DNA of 64,000 nucleotides, taken from Corbicula japonica (taxonomy: Eukaryota > Mollusca > Bivalvia > Venerida > Cyrenidae). The notes under the pieces were generated by a model that worked only from the letters and a program-made list of their open reading frames with translations, was not told where the DNA came from and searched no databases. A program made the translations under genes and the position numbers. Numbering within the stretch: the stretch's first letter is position 1; the number at the start of each line of letters is the position of its first letter. The DNA is taken from positions 3,742,501 through 3,806,500 of the forward strand of contig JAZAYU010000019.1 of the NCBI GenBank assembly GCA_038501625.1, read 5' to 3'. Positions 33,152 through 44,345 of this stretch are shown one piece after another.

Positions 33152-33237
33152 ATTCTACACCCCCCCCCCTCCCCCCCGTGTAGAATGAGTCACGTGAGTG
33201 ACGTCATATATTCAAGTTATTGACGTCATTTATAAAA
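33152..33237 (+). promoter_or_regulatory. Promoter-like cluster: C-tract hairpin, E-box, two CREs, TATA
   Basis: ATTCTACAC (33152-33160) pairs perfectly with GTGTAGAAT (33178-33186) around a C-rich loop, so the minus strand could form a G-quadruplex. It is followed by the E-box CACGTG (33191-33196), CRE octamers TGACGTCA at 33199-33206 and 33221-33228, and TATAAAA at 33231-33237, all within 86 bp. The order suits a plus-strand core promoter, yet no coding frame follows nearby. It could equally be chance or an unrecognised element; MITE-D shows that TGACGTCA can spread with repeats here. Confidence 0.3.
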
Positions 33238-33333
33238 ACGGTTAGCGTTAATGTCAATATTTCAGCATAAGGAAAATAAAAAAGTTTGTATACATGCATA
33301 GAAATGTTATAAATAATAAAAGGTATGCAAGAA

Positions 33334-33493
33334 AAAGTATCTTGCATGAGACATTCGGTAAAGATAGAAAAATCTGTCACCTCGTGTGAACTGTTTTGGC
33401 GGGAACTCGGCAGAGCCTCGTTCCCGCAAAACAGTTAACCCTCGGTGACAGATTTTTCCATCTTCACCTCACACTCATGCATGATACTTATAT
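33334..33493. repeat. 160-bp imperfect inverted repeat
   Basis: GAAAAATCTGTCACC near 33367 and inverted GGTGACAGATTTTTC near 33446, plus inner AACTGTTTTG/CAAAACAGTT and GGGAAC/GTTCCC pairs around TCGGCAGAGCCTC. Outer arms extend to AAGTATCTTGCATGAG and its diverged inverse. More G+C-rich than its surroundings. Probably a foldback element. Its link to the motif cluster 100 bp upstream is unknown. Confidence 0.8.
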
Positions 33494-34711
33494 TATTGTG
33501 TAATTTACTCTGAGTGTGAACATTTATTTAAAAACAATACAAGTCTAGAATCGAGTAACAAATCTTCTTTTCTTAAACCACCATAAATTGCCCCGTTTCG
33601 GATTTTTTTCCTATGATAGAATGTAAAATATTCTTTGGGAAAGGTGGAGCAAAATGATTGAGTATTGTCAGGCTCACTCACAGAAATATGTGTTACGTAA
33701 TCTACTTATGGCGTAAACAAATATATTTAAAACGAGAAATGCATTTCCCTTTGATTTACTTTTGTCCCGTGTAAATCTAAATGGCATCGGCATTTACTTA
33801 TAAATATAATGTTAAAAAAAACAATAACAGTGCCGCTGTTACTCAATTATTATCCAATCAAATTCAAGGACAATTATTCTTTGGAGTATAATAAAACTGT
33901 GCATTGACAGAAATGCAGACAGCTGCTGTATCAAAGAAGTTACAGATATATCTGCCGAGAGTTTATTTTGCTTTATTTGTCAAATACAAATCGTTAATTC
34001 GGTTAGTTTGCAATTAAAACCTAACAACATATAAATTTCATAAAGAGACCGAATACTTAGTAAATATTTGCTTTTATTCGGTCTAATAACAAGGTCACCA
34101 GTGTCTAGTAAGCCTCTTCGATTACATCCTATTTAACCAATTCCATATCGGTTAATGACCTAAACCTCACTCACCTACAGTTATTTGTTATATGTTTCGA
34201 TACTATATATTTAGTTAAACTATCTTGTTTATAAACTGAAATTTATAAATTCTCTGGAACTAATTTTCGGACAATAACAACTAATGATAGTTTCGCGTGT
34301 ATGGCGATCATAGAATAATTGAATAAACGAATCAACAGAAATAACAGCTCCGAATGAAGTATCAGACACGATTGGTATAATCTTGTTAGAAACTAATGAA
34401 TGTCAATGTCAGCCATTGTTTCTACCAGGTTCGAAGAGCGATATTTTACTGCTGTGGTCCAATTTTACTGGGAAGCTTTCTGTGGTTGTGCGCTATATAT
34501 TTTCTGAATTTAAATATATGTTATCGGTTGACTTCTACACTATCATTTTTTCATTCAATTTGGAGACGTTTAAAGGAAGTGTCTTTGACTTTTAGTTAAT
34601 ACATAGTATATTGGAAGTAAAACGTGTTTGGGCACATACGAAGAGATTAATAATATAGTTTTACGTTTTATTAAAATGTAATACTAACCGTACAAAAAGA
34701 AGCGATACAAA
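33494..34711. other. Gene-free A+T-rich stretch
   Basis: Two overlapping plus-strand frames (34383-34599) of about 70 codons are shadows of each other, and neither is recognised. Confidence 0.5.
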
Positions 34712-34900
34712 TCTACAGATATGAAAATATTGCTTTCGCTATTTCAGCAAGCCTGTTCATTGGCAGAAATGAAAATTCATATTCAGCCACGAGGCTGAAA
34801 ACAGTTAAATATCAAATCAAGTAAAAATAAACAATGATCTAGTGCATTTGACGATGGAACCTTTTATGCGATATTTTCATGTTCATACTATTTTATGAAA
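34712..34900 (-). mobile_element. RepA remnant, minus orientation
   Basis: CAGATATGAAAATATTGC, AAGCCTGTTCATTGGCAG, GATGGAACCTTTTATGCG and ATATTTTCATGTTCATACTA follow RepA in reverse, well diverged. Confidence 0.55.
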
Positions 34901-36143
34901 CCCCACTAAACTTATAAAACTCCCCTTAGTGAGCCAGTAAGGGTTTCGGCCTGTTACTGTAAATACCTGAATAAGGAACAAGTGTTTTGAATAATGTAAG
35001 TTTCAATATTGTTTGCTTATGACCTTCGCTTCTTATTTCTCTGAAATTTTCCTTCAATATGTTTTATTGTTAAGTCACATTTAATTGACTATTTTCGTCT
35101 ACTTTTTCAAAAAATCTAACAACTGCTTGCTGGAGCAAAGCGTATTTAGTTTGTCAGTCTTTTTGTAGCTTGTGTTGGCATTATTTGATAACGAATTATG
35201 GTTAGGGTTCATTATGCATGTTTAGCGCTCGACTTTACCAAATTAAAAGATAATGCACTTGTATACGCATGACCCACAATCGCATATTTAACACGACTCA
35301 AAACACGTTAAAGTATGGGAAGGTTGGAAACCTTACACATTAATGTGTTATCATTACATACAATCTAATTCAAACCAATTAATTGTAAAACCATATTGAT
35401 TGTTACAGTGGCAATGTATTCGTTTAAATGCCATATGACCCTCAATCTCATGTTTAATACGATTCAACACACGTATGAGAAGTTTAGAGACCCTCAATGC
35501 AACCTCTTTCAATCATTTGGTTAAGAATTTAATGTTGATAAACAGCCTTATCGTTGAAAACGAGAAAAAATGCATATCAAATTATGTCTAGATTTCAGTC
35601 ATTTTATATTGCTGTTCAATTATTTGACCAAAAAGTTCAAACCAATTAGTATGAACGTCTACGAGAAATATACGAGAAACATTTGCTTGAAATAAGTTGT
35701 GCACTTTATATGACATGAAATATGGCATGTTGAGCTGTGTGCAACAAGGCAACAATATTTATGGAATATTCGCATGGTATGTTGCAATAAAAGGAAATTC
35801 GTGTCAGTAATAAAATCTGGAGTACCAATGTTCCTGTACTCGTATGGCAGTCATATTTCATGAATTCGTTTCATGAGATTAGACTTGTCTGAAAAAAGTC
35901 TTCAATGATGTTTTGACATGGTCTGATGTTGATTTTTTTTTCATTTTCATATATATTTTCGAAGCTTTTATTTTATTTCGATCGAATAAATGAAACTGGA
36001 AAAAGGACATATTTTCTTTGTGCAGCTTATTTGTACAATTAATTCAATCCGTTAAATTAAATTAGTTCAGAAATGTCACGTTCACAGTTATGAAATCAGT
36101 CTTCAATTTCATTCAATATTTAAACATATTATTTAAATTATTA
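34901..36143. other. Gene-free A+T-rich stretch
   Basis: Nothing clear. CCCCACTAA...CCCCTTAGTGAG at 34903-34943 and GTTACTGTA at 34962 hint at a decayed CAGT-ended MITE. Confidence 0.5.
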
Positions 36144-36323
36144 CACTAAAGCCCCTCAAATAAAACCACTTTTGGGACTGAGCAAAAGTGGTCCTAAAGT
36201 GGGGTGTTTTATATTTTGGGATAGAGAATATTGAGCATATTTGTATAATTGGACCAGTGATATTGCGAACTAATAATAGTGGAGGACTTCATTTCGGGGT
36301 GGCCTTTATGGTGGGTTTAACTG
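36144..36323. mobile_element. TA-MITE, 180 bp
   Basis: Ends CACTAAAGCCCCTC and, inverted, CAGTTAAACCCACC, flanked by TA (36142-36143, 36324-36325). The interior has a small hairpin, CCACTTTTG...CAAAAGTGG (36168-36192). Non-coding. The ends resemble the element at 57569. Confidence 0.7.
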
Positions 36324-36424
36324 TATCGTAATAATTTTGTAAAAAAATTATCAATTTGAAAGTAGTTAATTTAAAACTTGACGGGAAACAGCACATAGCG
36401 AGTCAATATCATTATACTCGAAAG

Positions 36425-36910
36425 GTTTCAATTAACTGCAAAGTAAGCATTTAACTATTAAGATAGTACACATTATTATTGTCTTTAGTTTTCAATTTAT
36501 CTAATCTTAATAGTTTGTCTGCAATGTTAACATTTAACTTTAAGTGAAGTACACAGCATTTTTGTCTAAAGTTTACAATTTATCTAATGTGAACTCGGGT
36601 AGTCTACAACGTTAACAAATTGTAGCACTGCATTTTCGCCTTTAGTTTACAATGTATTTTTTTCATGAGTATGCAACGTACATTTAACTGTGCAACTAGT
36701 GCACAGCGATTTTGTCGAAAGTTTACAAATTATCAAAAGTTAACTCAGGTAGTCTGCAACGTAAAAATTTTACTTTTTAGGTAGTACGCAACATTTTCGT
36801 ATTTAGTTTACAATTTATCTAGTATTAACAGGTAGTCTGAAACGTTAACTTCTGAACTATTATATCAGTACAAAGCACATTCGTCTTTAGTTAACAGTTT
36901 ATCTTTTTAT
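36425..36910. repeat. Degenerate tandem repeat of about 80 bp
   Basis: The anchor GTCTTTAGTTTACAATTTAT or a variant starts at 36481, 36564, 36638, 36714, 36799 and 36883 (spacings 83, 74, 76, 85, 84). Between anchors, AGGTAGTCTGCAACGTTAAC and AGTACACAGCATTTTC recur. Old and diverged. Confidence 0.8.
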
Positions 36911-37130
36911 TATTATGTATGTGAATCAACCATTGAACTGATTCTTAAGTTAAGTATTTATCAGATTTTGTTCAAAAGTCGTTCAATAAGAGCTTTGGTT
37001 ATCTCTAGCCTTTATTTCCATGGGGTTATCTAAATCTTCTCTCCATAATTCTTGCAAAATGACTTCTATTTCCCTAATCAAACTGCTTAAAGGATTATAC
37101 ATTACATGTTACCAAGGCTTAATTGCAATC

Positions 37131-37440
37131 TGTAGAAGCAATCAAGATTTCAAAATATTTCTAAGGAGTCTAAATGAACAACAAGACGGTTTTGTAGAAG
37201 CAAGCACAATTTCAAATTAATTCTAAGGAGTCTAAATGGACAACAAGACGGTTTTGTAGAAGCAAGCAAAATTTCAAAATAATTCTAAGGAGTCTAAATT
37301 TAACAAGACGGTTTTGTAGAAGCAAGCAAAATTTCAAAATAATTCTAAGGAGTCTTAATGAACAACAAGACGGTTTTGTAGAAGCAAGCAAAATTTCAAA
37401 ATAATTCTGAGGAGTCTAAATGAACAACAAGATGGTTTTG
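37131..37440. repeat. 62-bp minisatellite, about five copies
   Basis: CTAAGGAGTC occurs at 37161, 37223, 37285, 37345 and (CTGAGG) 37407. Each is followed by ACAACAAGACGGTTTTGTAG and AAGCAAGCAAAATTTC. The frame at 37020-37220 runs into it and is not a gene. Confidence 0.95.
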
Positions 37441-38324
37441 CATGAGTTCGTTTGATGTGCATCGAGAATTTTTCATTTAAATAAGTGTAGCGATGACTAC
37501 TGAGTACTATGTATTGCCCTGCTAAACAGAGATAAAATTTTAAAATAGCATCCCTTGCTACTGCCAATCATTTCATGTTTAACTTAGCAAAACCAAATTA
37601 TTTTCTTTATTATTTTGAAAGGGGATGATAAATGGTATTTTTTAAGCAAAATCTGGCATTTGTAATATGTCATGGCTGTACCATCGGAGAACTTTTAACC
37701 TTATTTGTTATAAATTTAAAAATGTCAGTATGTCGTATTATTACAAAAAAATCTCAAGAATGACAGTACTTATAACGTGTTTTAAAAGGTCGGAAAATGG
37801 ATTCAGATGGTTTTATTGCTTAAAGTGCTGAACAAGCGTAAACATATCTAACAAGCAAACTACATGTAATTTAAGCAACATACTTTGTTTATTTGATATC
37901 AGGTAGACATAATTACAGAGCCAGAAAAGTTATTCTGTCTAGATTTCTCTCGGTTCGGTTTATCGTTTAAATCATGAAAAAATCTAACAATTAAAAGCAG
38001 AATCAAGTATTTGTTTTTTTGTTTTTTATTATTTCAGTGAAATCAAATACCATTAACGGGTACATACAATGTGCAAATATTAATATTAATTGCAAAATGC
38101 GATCCTAAATTAATTAAATGTCTTTAAGAGAAACTTTACATAACCTTGTTCATGTTTTGTTCAAGATTACTTTATCCCTTTTCATGTATTTTTATATACT
38201 CTTTAAACAATTTCTACTAAAAGTGTAGAGAAATCAGCCACATTATGGTTATTGTGTATGTCCTAACATGGTTCTTGCTTTACTATGTTTTATTGTTTAT
38301 TGTTTTTAATATGGAGACGTGCTC
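37441..38324. other. Gene-free A+T-rich stretch
   Basis: Nothing is recognised. Confidence 0.5.
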
Positions 38325-38515
38325 CATGACGTGCACGGGGAATATGCATTTGGTGATATTTTTTACATTTAAATTGCTTTCTTGAAAGAACCTAATATGG
38401 TGATGATCTTTTTTTTAATTTTTCGTGATTTTGTTACAATATTATTTATTACTTTATTTTATGACGTGTTTATAGGATAGGCGTCAGCTGTCCAAGACAC
38501 TTTTTCCCACGACTT
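38325..38515. mobile_element. Degenerate MITE-D
   Basis: TTATGACGTGTTTATAGGAT, AGGCGTCAGCTGTCCAAGAC and CTTTTTCCCACGAC at the right end follow MITE-D. The left end CATGACGTGCACGGGGA is a decayed terminal repeat. Confidence 0.5.
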
Positions 38516-38750
38516 CCCTTATTTCTCGTGAATCATGTCTTCGACTCAGTATGTCTGAAATGCATTTTAGCATGCTCTAATTCTTTATTAGCACATCGAA
38601 GAAGTTAATTGTGCAATGAAAGTACCTTTCAAAGGAAAACTAAGTAAAAGCAAAGCACTGCTAAAATCTTTTGTTTTTAATAATAACAATTTAATTCGTC
38701 TGGCAATCCACTCTAGTTGGACAATACAACTTTTTTTGTTAATCGATTCG

Positions 38751-39005
38751 AGATCCTGTTGAGGCAAGTGTTAGTCTGTTGTACCCTAGTACCAGATTTA
38801 AACCCTAAATGAAAACTTGTTTTTAAACTGACCATTCCAAGGCGGTAACTCCTCAGGTTCCCATTTTATTTAGCTGTTTGTGGTTTATCTTTTTAATTTT
38901 ATCATTTTATAAGCTTATGCTTACTTTTTTACTTCCTTTTGAGCTGTGGAAAGGCTGTTGTTTGGCGGATGTAGCTATAACTGATGCATATTTCATTAAT
39001 TTTAA
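38751..39005 (+). mobile_element. RepC 3' half, diverged
   Basis: GATCCTGTTGAGGCAAGTGT, ACTGACCATTCCAAGGCGG, TTTAGCTGTTTGTGG, GAGCTGTGGAAAGGCTGTTG and CTGATGCATATTTCATT. The CT tract is lost. Confidence 0.7.
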
Positions 39006-39540
39006 AATTACGTATTTTTGTGTGACATAAATGTAATCAGTCGAAATCAAATTAGCTTTTAAGTTCATCTAACTAGAAATCGAATTTAATTCAATTTATC
39101 GTCAACTGTACCCAAGCTTCTGAACGTTGGAATCGAAATTTGATCACTGCAATTAAATTTTGCAACAAAATGAAACCATCCACAAAAAGAAATCTCGTAA
39201 AATCGTCGTCAAAATGTTTGCTTTAAGTTCAGTTTCCTTTTTGATAACATAATTAATTACAATTTCAGTGTCTTATATAATGTATCATATTTCATTTTAT
39301 TAAACGTAACCTTTATCTTAATTAGCTCCTCTTAAAAAGAGGTTTCCAAGATACCAAAAAATAACGAGGCTTTCCTTTTCAATATTATCAAAATAACAAA
39401 AAAGCATTTGATTTTTTTATTCAAAAAGAGCTAATTACAAGGTTATTTTACCCTTTTTTTGCGATGTAGACGTCATTACGGGAGATTGTTTTGTATTAAC
39501 AAATCATATTTTGAGTTTTAATAATCTTTTAGCACGATAT
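39006..39540. other. Gene-free stretch with an inverted pair
   Basis: AACCTTTATCTTAATTAGCT near 39308 and an inverted, diverged copy near 39427-39447 (AGAGCTAATTACAAGGTTA) could form a stem around about 100 nt. Confidence 0.45.
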
Positions 39541-40114
39541 TATATTTGTGAAAATACTAAGTTGCGCTCAACGCTGAACAGTAATATGCATTTCTATTAC
39601 TGATCATGAACTGGCTTAATCAAATTATTTTTATAATTGTCTGTCTGTTGGCTTTCAAAATTTATTTTTCAGTTATTATATTATCACATTGTCTGCACGT
39701 CACGTCCGTTTCTTCGTCGTCACGTACATTCAGTCAGTGCTCTTATCAATTACGCTTTAAATAGTTTTGATATTTTTTTGTTTGTGATAATATTAAGCTA
39801 CGCTCCCTGGGGGCTATGCGACGTAGATACAAGGCTAATGCATTACCATTATAACTCATGAGCTAGCTTTATCAAACGGAGTCTGCAATATTTTAATATT
39901 TGTCGTATTGTGTCATTACACTGATGCCAGAGGCTACATTTTTCAATTTCAGTCGTCCAAAATCTGAGTTCCGCTCAACCCGGAGCTAGGCGGCGTGGGC
40001 AGTAATATGCATTTCCATTACTGTTCATGAACATGCTCAATCAAACCGAACCTGCAATATTTTCATATTTGTCGTGTCCGATAGCTTTTAAAGTTCCCTT
40101 TTCATCTATTTTAA
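39541..40114 (+). repeat. Three consecutive RepA 3' ends
   Basis: RepA's last 150-170 bp (GCGCTCAACCC...CAGTAATATGCATTTC...TTCATCTATT) occur three times in the same orientation: about 39541-39675 and 39779-39915 (both diverged) and 39960-40114 (well preserved). The intervening 45-105 bp are not obviously RepA. This could be repeated insertion into RepA or a partial tandem duplication followed by unequal decay. Confidence 0.75.
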
Positions 40115-41864
40115 TACGTTTATAAATGTCCATCGGAGAAAAATCTTGTATTTAATATCTGGACAACCAGGTATATTTCAAGACATTATACCTGGAATTA
40201 AAACATATTTATATACTTTATATAGGTACATACAAAAACTCACCGTACATCAAAAGGCGTTCTTGTTTTAGAGTTAATGCTACAGTAGCAGTGCTTTAGA
40301 GTTAGGGTCACAAATAACACATCCGGCAAAAAAGAGAAGCTACAGCAATGACAAATGTTATTCCGAACAATTTGGAAAACAGAATGACGAACACAAAAGA
40401 GTTGTTTGAAAGTTACCTAGGACATTATAAATTTACGAATTGCTACTGTTTGAATCTCTAGATAATACTTAGGCCGTACATATACTACTGCAATTATGAA
40501 GGAGTCAAACACAGTACAAACCATCCCTATCCTCCAAAAAAGATAGTTCAAGTATGCATATAGACCGTTAACCACAATGATTAACATGTTGCATGATTAA
40601 ATTAGCTTATTACCATCAAGGGAGGTAACTGAATTCGACAACTAACGATTTTCCTTTTCAATAACGTACCATTTATAGTTATTGGCCTTGAATAGCATAT
40701 TAATAAATATTATGAGTTTATATTTAAACAAAGCTCGGCAATTAAGACAAAATATCCTTTTTTGTACATTCAATATAAACCGGATCCGTAAGGTTCGTTA
40801 TAACAAATTGAAATATCATAAACCTTATTGCTTAATTACGTCTTTGTGTCATATAAATCCAGTGTTCAAAGGGATTTGAATTCTGTAATTCTCCTGTAAT
40901 GAGAGAATATCGATATCGACTACATTCTTTAGAACTGAAATTTCAAAAAAATATAAGGTTTCAGTGTTTATTTTCGATACGCCTAGAAGTAATATGGTTT
41001 AAGTAAATAACCTGTTTAAATTGAATATCATGTCCAAGGTCATGATACTTAGACATTTTAAGAAAACACTTAAAACTCAATTTGTTTTACCCAAACGTAA
41101 ACATCTTCCAGCGATATTCTTTGATAAATCACCAGATTGTTTTGAAAAAAAAAACGTAGATGGATATCACATGGGACTACACTGGAAAAACAGGCAGATG
41201 TTCTATGATCTATTCGAAACCAAATACAAATAATTAAATAAGCTAGGATTTGATGACATGAATCTGTTTAAGTGATCTACTGTGCCAACTTAGGCGTGTA
41301 TTATATTTTATCAATTGCTTTAAGAATGGCTTATGTCCATCGTTAAGTGTACACTAGCCATACAAGGTAAATGTAGTTTAATGTAATGAGAATGGAAGCA
41401 TTTTGCATTATCAGCTGCATTTAAAGATTTTCATATATTTTATAGAGTAGCCAAATTTTTACAAGGCCCGTTCTTATACCAGTTAAAGACATAAAATATT
41501 TTATATTGCAATCAGGTATTTATATTAATTAATATTTTCTTTATTTATTATAACGAATTTATGACATTTATTCGAAGTCAGCAGCAAATTAAAGTTTATG
41601 TTTTACAATGTACTTTTACTTGGCTGCATGGCTATGCGCTGTCGCCATAAATGTTCGCTCCGCTTGGACAATATCATTCTACCACTTTACCTGAAGACGT
41701 GTATTTATTACACATGTTTGATAGTTAATTAATGTTGTACATAACTAAGTTATTAACATATCAGAGTTGTTTTGACTGATAGCATAAGCAACACAACTTT
41801 TCCTCACTTTTCAACAGTATAAGCAGAATTTATCTTCAGCATTGGTACCGTTGGAATTACATGA
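40115..41864. other. Gene-free A+T-rich stretch
   Basis: 1.7 kb without a recognised element. The frame at 41021-41233 (70 codons, Lys/His-rich) and that at 40682-40879 have no recognisable domain. Confidence 0.5.
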
Positions 41865-41920
41865 CTAGGCGATGTCGCCATGACGGTGCGGGTTCGATCC
41901 CCAGTAGAGGCAATATCATT
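41865..41920 (+). mobile_element. SINE-S 3' part, left arm of an inverted pair
   Basis: CTAGGCGATGTCGCCATGAC, GGTGCGGGTTCGATCCCC (intact B box) and AGTAGAGGCAATATCATT. It faces an inverted copy 42 bp away. Confidence 0.85.
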
Positions 41921-41962
41921 TTTAAGTGGATATATATGGCTATACTGAAGACAAAACTATTT

Positions 41963-42093
41963 AATGATATTTCCCCTACAGGAGATCGAACCCTTACGGC
42001 GACAGCGCCTAGCTCTGCAATGTCAATTACCCTACCTAATAAGGTAACCGAGAAAACCCAATAAAGGTTGATCGGGTAACCCTGATAAACGTT
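41963..42093 (-). mobile_element. SINE-S, right arm of the inverted pair
   Basis: The reverse complement reads CGTTTATCAGGGTTACCCGA, TCAACCTTTATTGGGTTTTC, CTCGGTTACC, GACATTGCAGAGCTAGGCGC, TGTCGCCGTAAGGGTTCGAT and AATATCATT. Its upstream end passes directly into the 42-bp minisatellite. Overlapping 67- and 84-codon frames on both strands here (41857-42111) are translations of this inverted repeat. Confidence 0.82.
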
Positions 42094-42515
42094 ATCATAA
42101 CCGCATGACACCGGAAACTAACCCTGATAAACGTAATCATAACCGCATGACACCGGAAACTAACCCTGATAAACGCAATCATCACCGCATGACACCGGAA
42201 ACTAACCCTGATAAACGTAATCACCACCGCATAAAACCGGAAACTAGCCCTGATAAACGCAATCATCACCGCATGACACCGGAAACTAACCCTGATAAAC
42301 GTAATCACCACCGCATAACAACGGAAACTAGCCCTGATAAACGCAATCATCACCGCATGACACCAGAAACTAACCCTGATAAACGTAATCACCACCGCAT
42401 AAAACCGCAAACTAACCATGATAAACCTAATCACCACCGCATAACCCTGGAAACTAACCCTGATAAACGTAATCATAACCGCATGACACCGGAAACTAAC
42501 CCTGATAAACGTAAA
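42080..42515. repeat. 42-bp minisatellite derived from SINE-S
   Basis: Eleven units (the last partial) start at 42080 and every 42 bp to 42500: CCCTGATAAACGTAATCATC then ACCGCATGACACCGGAAACT AA. Because 42 is divisible by three and stops are absent in one frame per strand, it shows open frames of 139 codons (+, repeating MTPETNPDKRNHH) and 146 codons (-). I do not call these genes: the unit matches, inverted, the SINE-S module GATGTCGTGCAGTGATGATT + ACGTATATCAGGGCT, which explains its origin. Units 3-8 alternate between two types, giving an 84-bp higher-order period. Confidence 0.95.
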
Positions 42516-43506
42516 GACATTTAAAGAATTCTATGCACATTTGTAAAATGTAAGCAATCGAATATAAATCTTATATGTTTAGATTACTTTCTCGTTTAAA
42601 TTTTCCTTCTAAATTTTCCGTATTTTTTCCCATTACCCCACGAATCGAACTTAGTTAAAATATAAAAGGACAATCTTAAGGAACTTTGAAATGCGAGAAA
42701 TTTAAATTTCTAATTGATTAGTTCATAATGACAATCACCATGCTTTTTACGTGCTTTTGTTGTTTAATTAGTTTTTTTGCTGTTAGTGTCTGGTTTAATT
42801 TTATACCGAGCTAAAATAAAAAACTTTGCAGAATAACATAAGAAACTCATAATACTGGTAATATTTGGAGGTATTTGACCACCCATACTAGTATGTTTAT
42901 CATGTTGTTTGTTGTTGTTGTTTTTCTTTTGTTTTTGTTTTTTTGTTGTTTTTTTTTTTTGGGGGGGGGGGTTGTATCTATGGTTTAAAACAATGATTTT
43001 AATTGGATAAACGCAAAAAACATTTAGAATAGTTTCCCCGTGTGTATCCAATACAAAACACATCATCATCAATTCCAGACAAGGTACTGTAAAACCGTAC
43101 ATATTTTATGAATTTGAGGAATTTAACCAGTATGATATTTGTGCATTTTCTGTTTTAAACCGTATTACCTGACTACACAGTTCACACTACAGCAATTCAA
43201 GTAAACGTCATAATCCTACATGAAGGGTATAAATAGTGTTGGCTTTATTTATAATTATGTGTTTCTTATAATTATGTGTATCCTCTGACTTCATTTTATT
43301 ATGGAAATTTACTTAACAAAATAGGAAACTTCCACAAAACAACATTGGGAACTCCTATAGCATTATCGTTTGAAAAGAGAGTTTCAAAATTCATTGTGTT
43401 GTGGCAAAAGTAAGATTTTCTTTCCTAAATCTAAAGGGCGATTTTTTTAAAAGTGGGTTATTTAAGTAACTACAGTTACTGTTTATCTTCTTTCCTTATA
43501 TCATTT
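42516..43506. other. Gene-free A+T-rich stretch with T(n)G(n) tract
   Basis: A TTG/TTTTG tract at 42897-42948 ends in T(11)G(10) (to about 42970). TTATAATTATGTGT is repeated in tandem at 43249-43275. The 112-codon minus-strand frame (42764-43102) is the translation of that low-complexity tract. Confidence 0.55.
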
Positions 43507-43757
43507 GGGGCGCGTCACGGGAAAAGGTACCTTCGGACAGTTGACGTCTATCCTTGAAACGACGTCATAAAGTTGAGCAAACGAAATTAATTATTATGCA
43601 TTTCGCGTTAAAATTATTATTTTATTGTCAAAATGTTGAAGAAAAGCCCTTGATAGTTATGAGAAATTTATAAGAAGTTGTAAGTTCTTTCTAAATATAG
43701 TAACAACTAAAATGTAACAAAATATGACCGAAGGTACCTTTTCCCGTGGCGCGCCCC
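43507..43757. mobile_element. MITE-D, complete copy, ATTT duplication
   Basis: GGGGCGCGTCACGGGAAAAG at the left, GGGGCGCGCCACGGGAAAAG inverted at the right, 251 bp, flanked by ATTT on both sides (43503-43506 and 43758-43761). Confidence 0.93.
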
Positions 43758-43761
43758 ATTT

Positions 43762-44054
43762 GATTTTAACCTGTGTGTTTTTCCTTAGGCACTAGCTATA
43801 AAAGTCTCCATAGACAGTCAAATCATTGGTTTAAGAAAAAAGAGATAGCCCCGACCTCTTGAAATGAAAATGATATCGTCTCGCTTTAATCAAATTAAAA
43901 TCTCTGTAAGAAGGGTAAGATTCCAGAACAACCACCACCTTTCGTTTATCTGATGCGGAAAGCTATGAATAAATAGTAACCACTTTTCTTTACAACAGCA
44001 AGTCTGGACGGATCTCAGACTGTTTATAAAGGCAAAATAATATTTGTTTTTAAC
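43762..44054. other. Spacer
   Basis: Nothing is recognised. Confidence 0.5.

Positions 44055-44345
<291 letters not shown>

Noticed and set aside
42036..42524. Long open frames on both strands (139 and 146 codons) that look like repeat proteins
   Set aside because: The unit is 42 bp, a multiple of three, so a stop-free frame is maintained automatically. Both strands are open at once, and the sequence derives from a SINE-S module.
42764..43102. 112-codon minus-strand frame with Lys/Asn/Gln run
   Set aside because: Translation of the TTG/TTTTG and G-tract low-complexity region.
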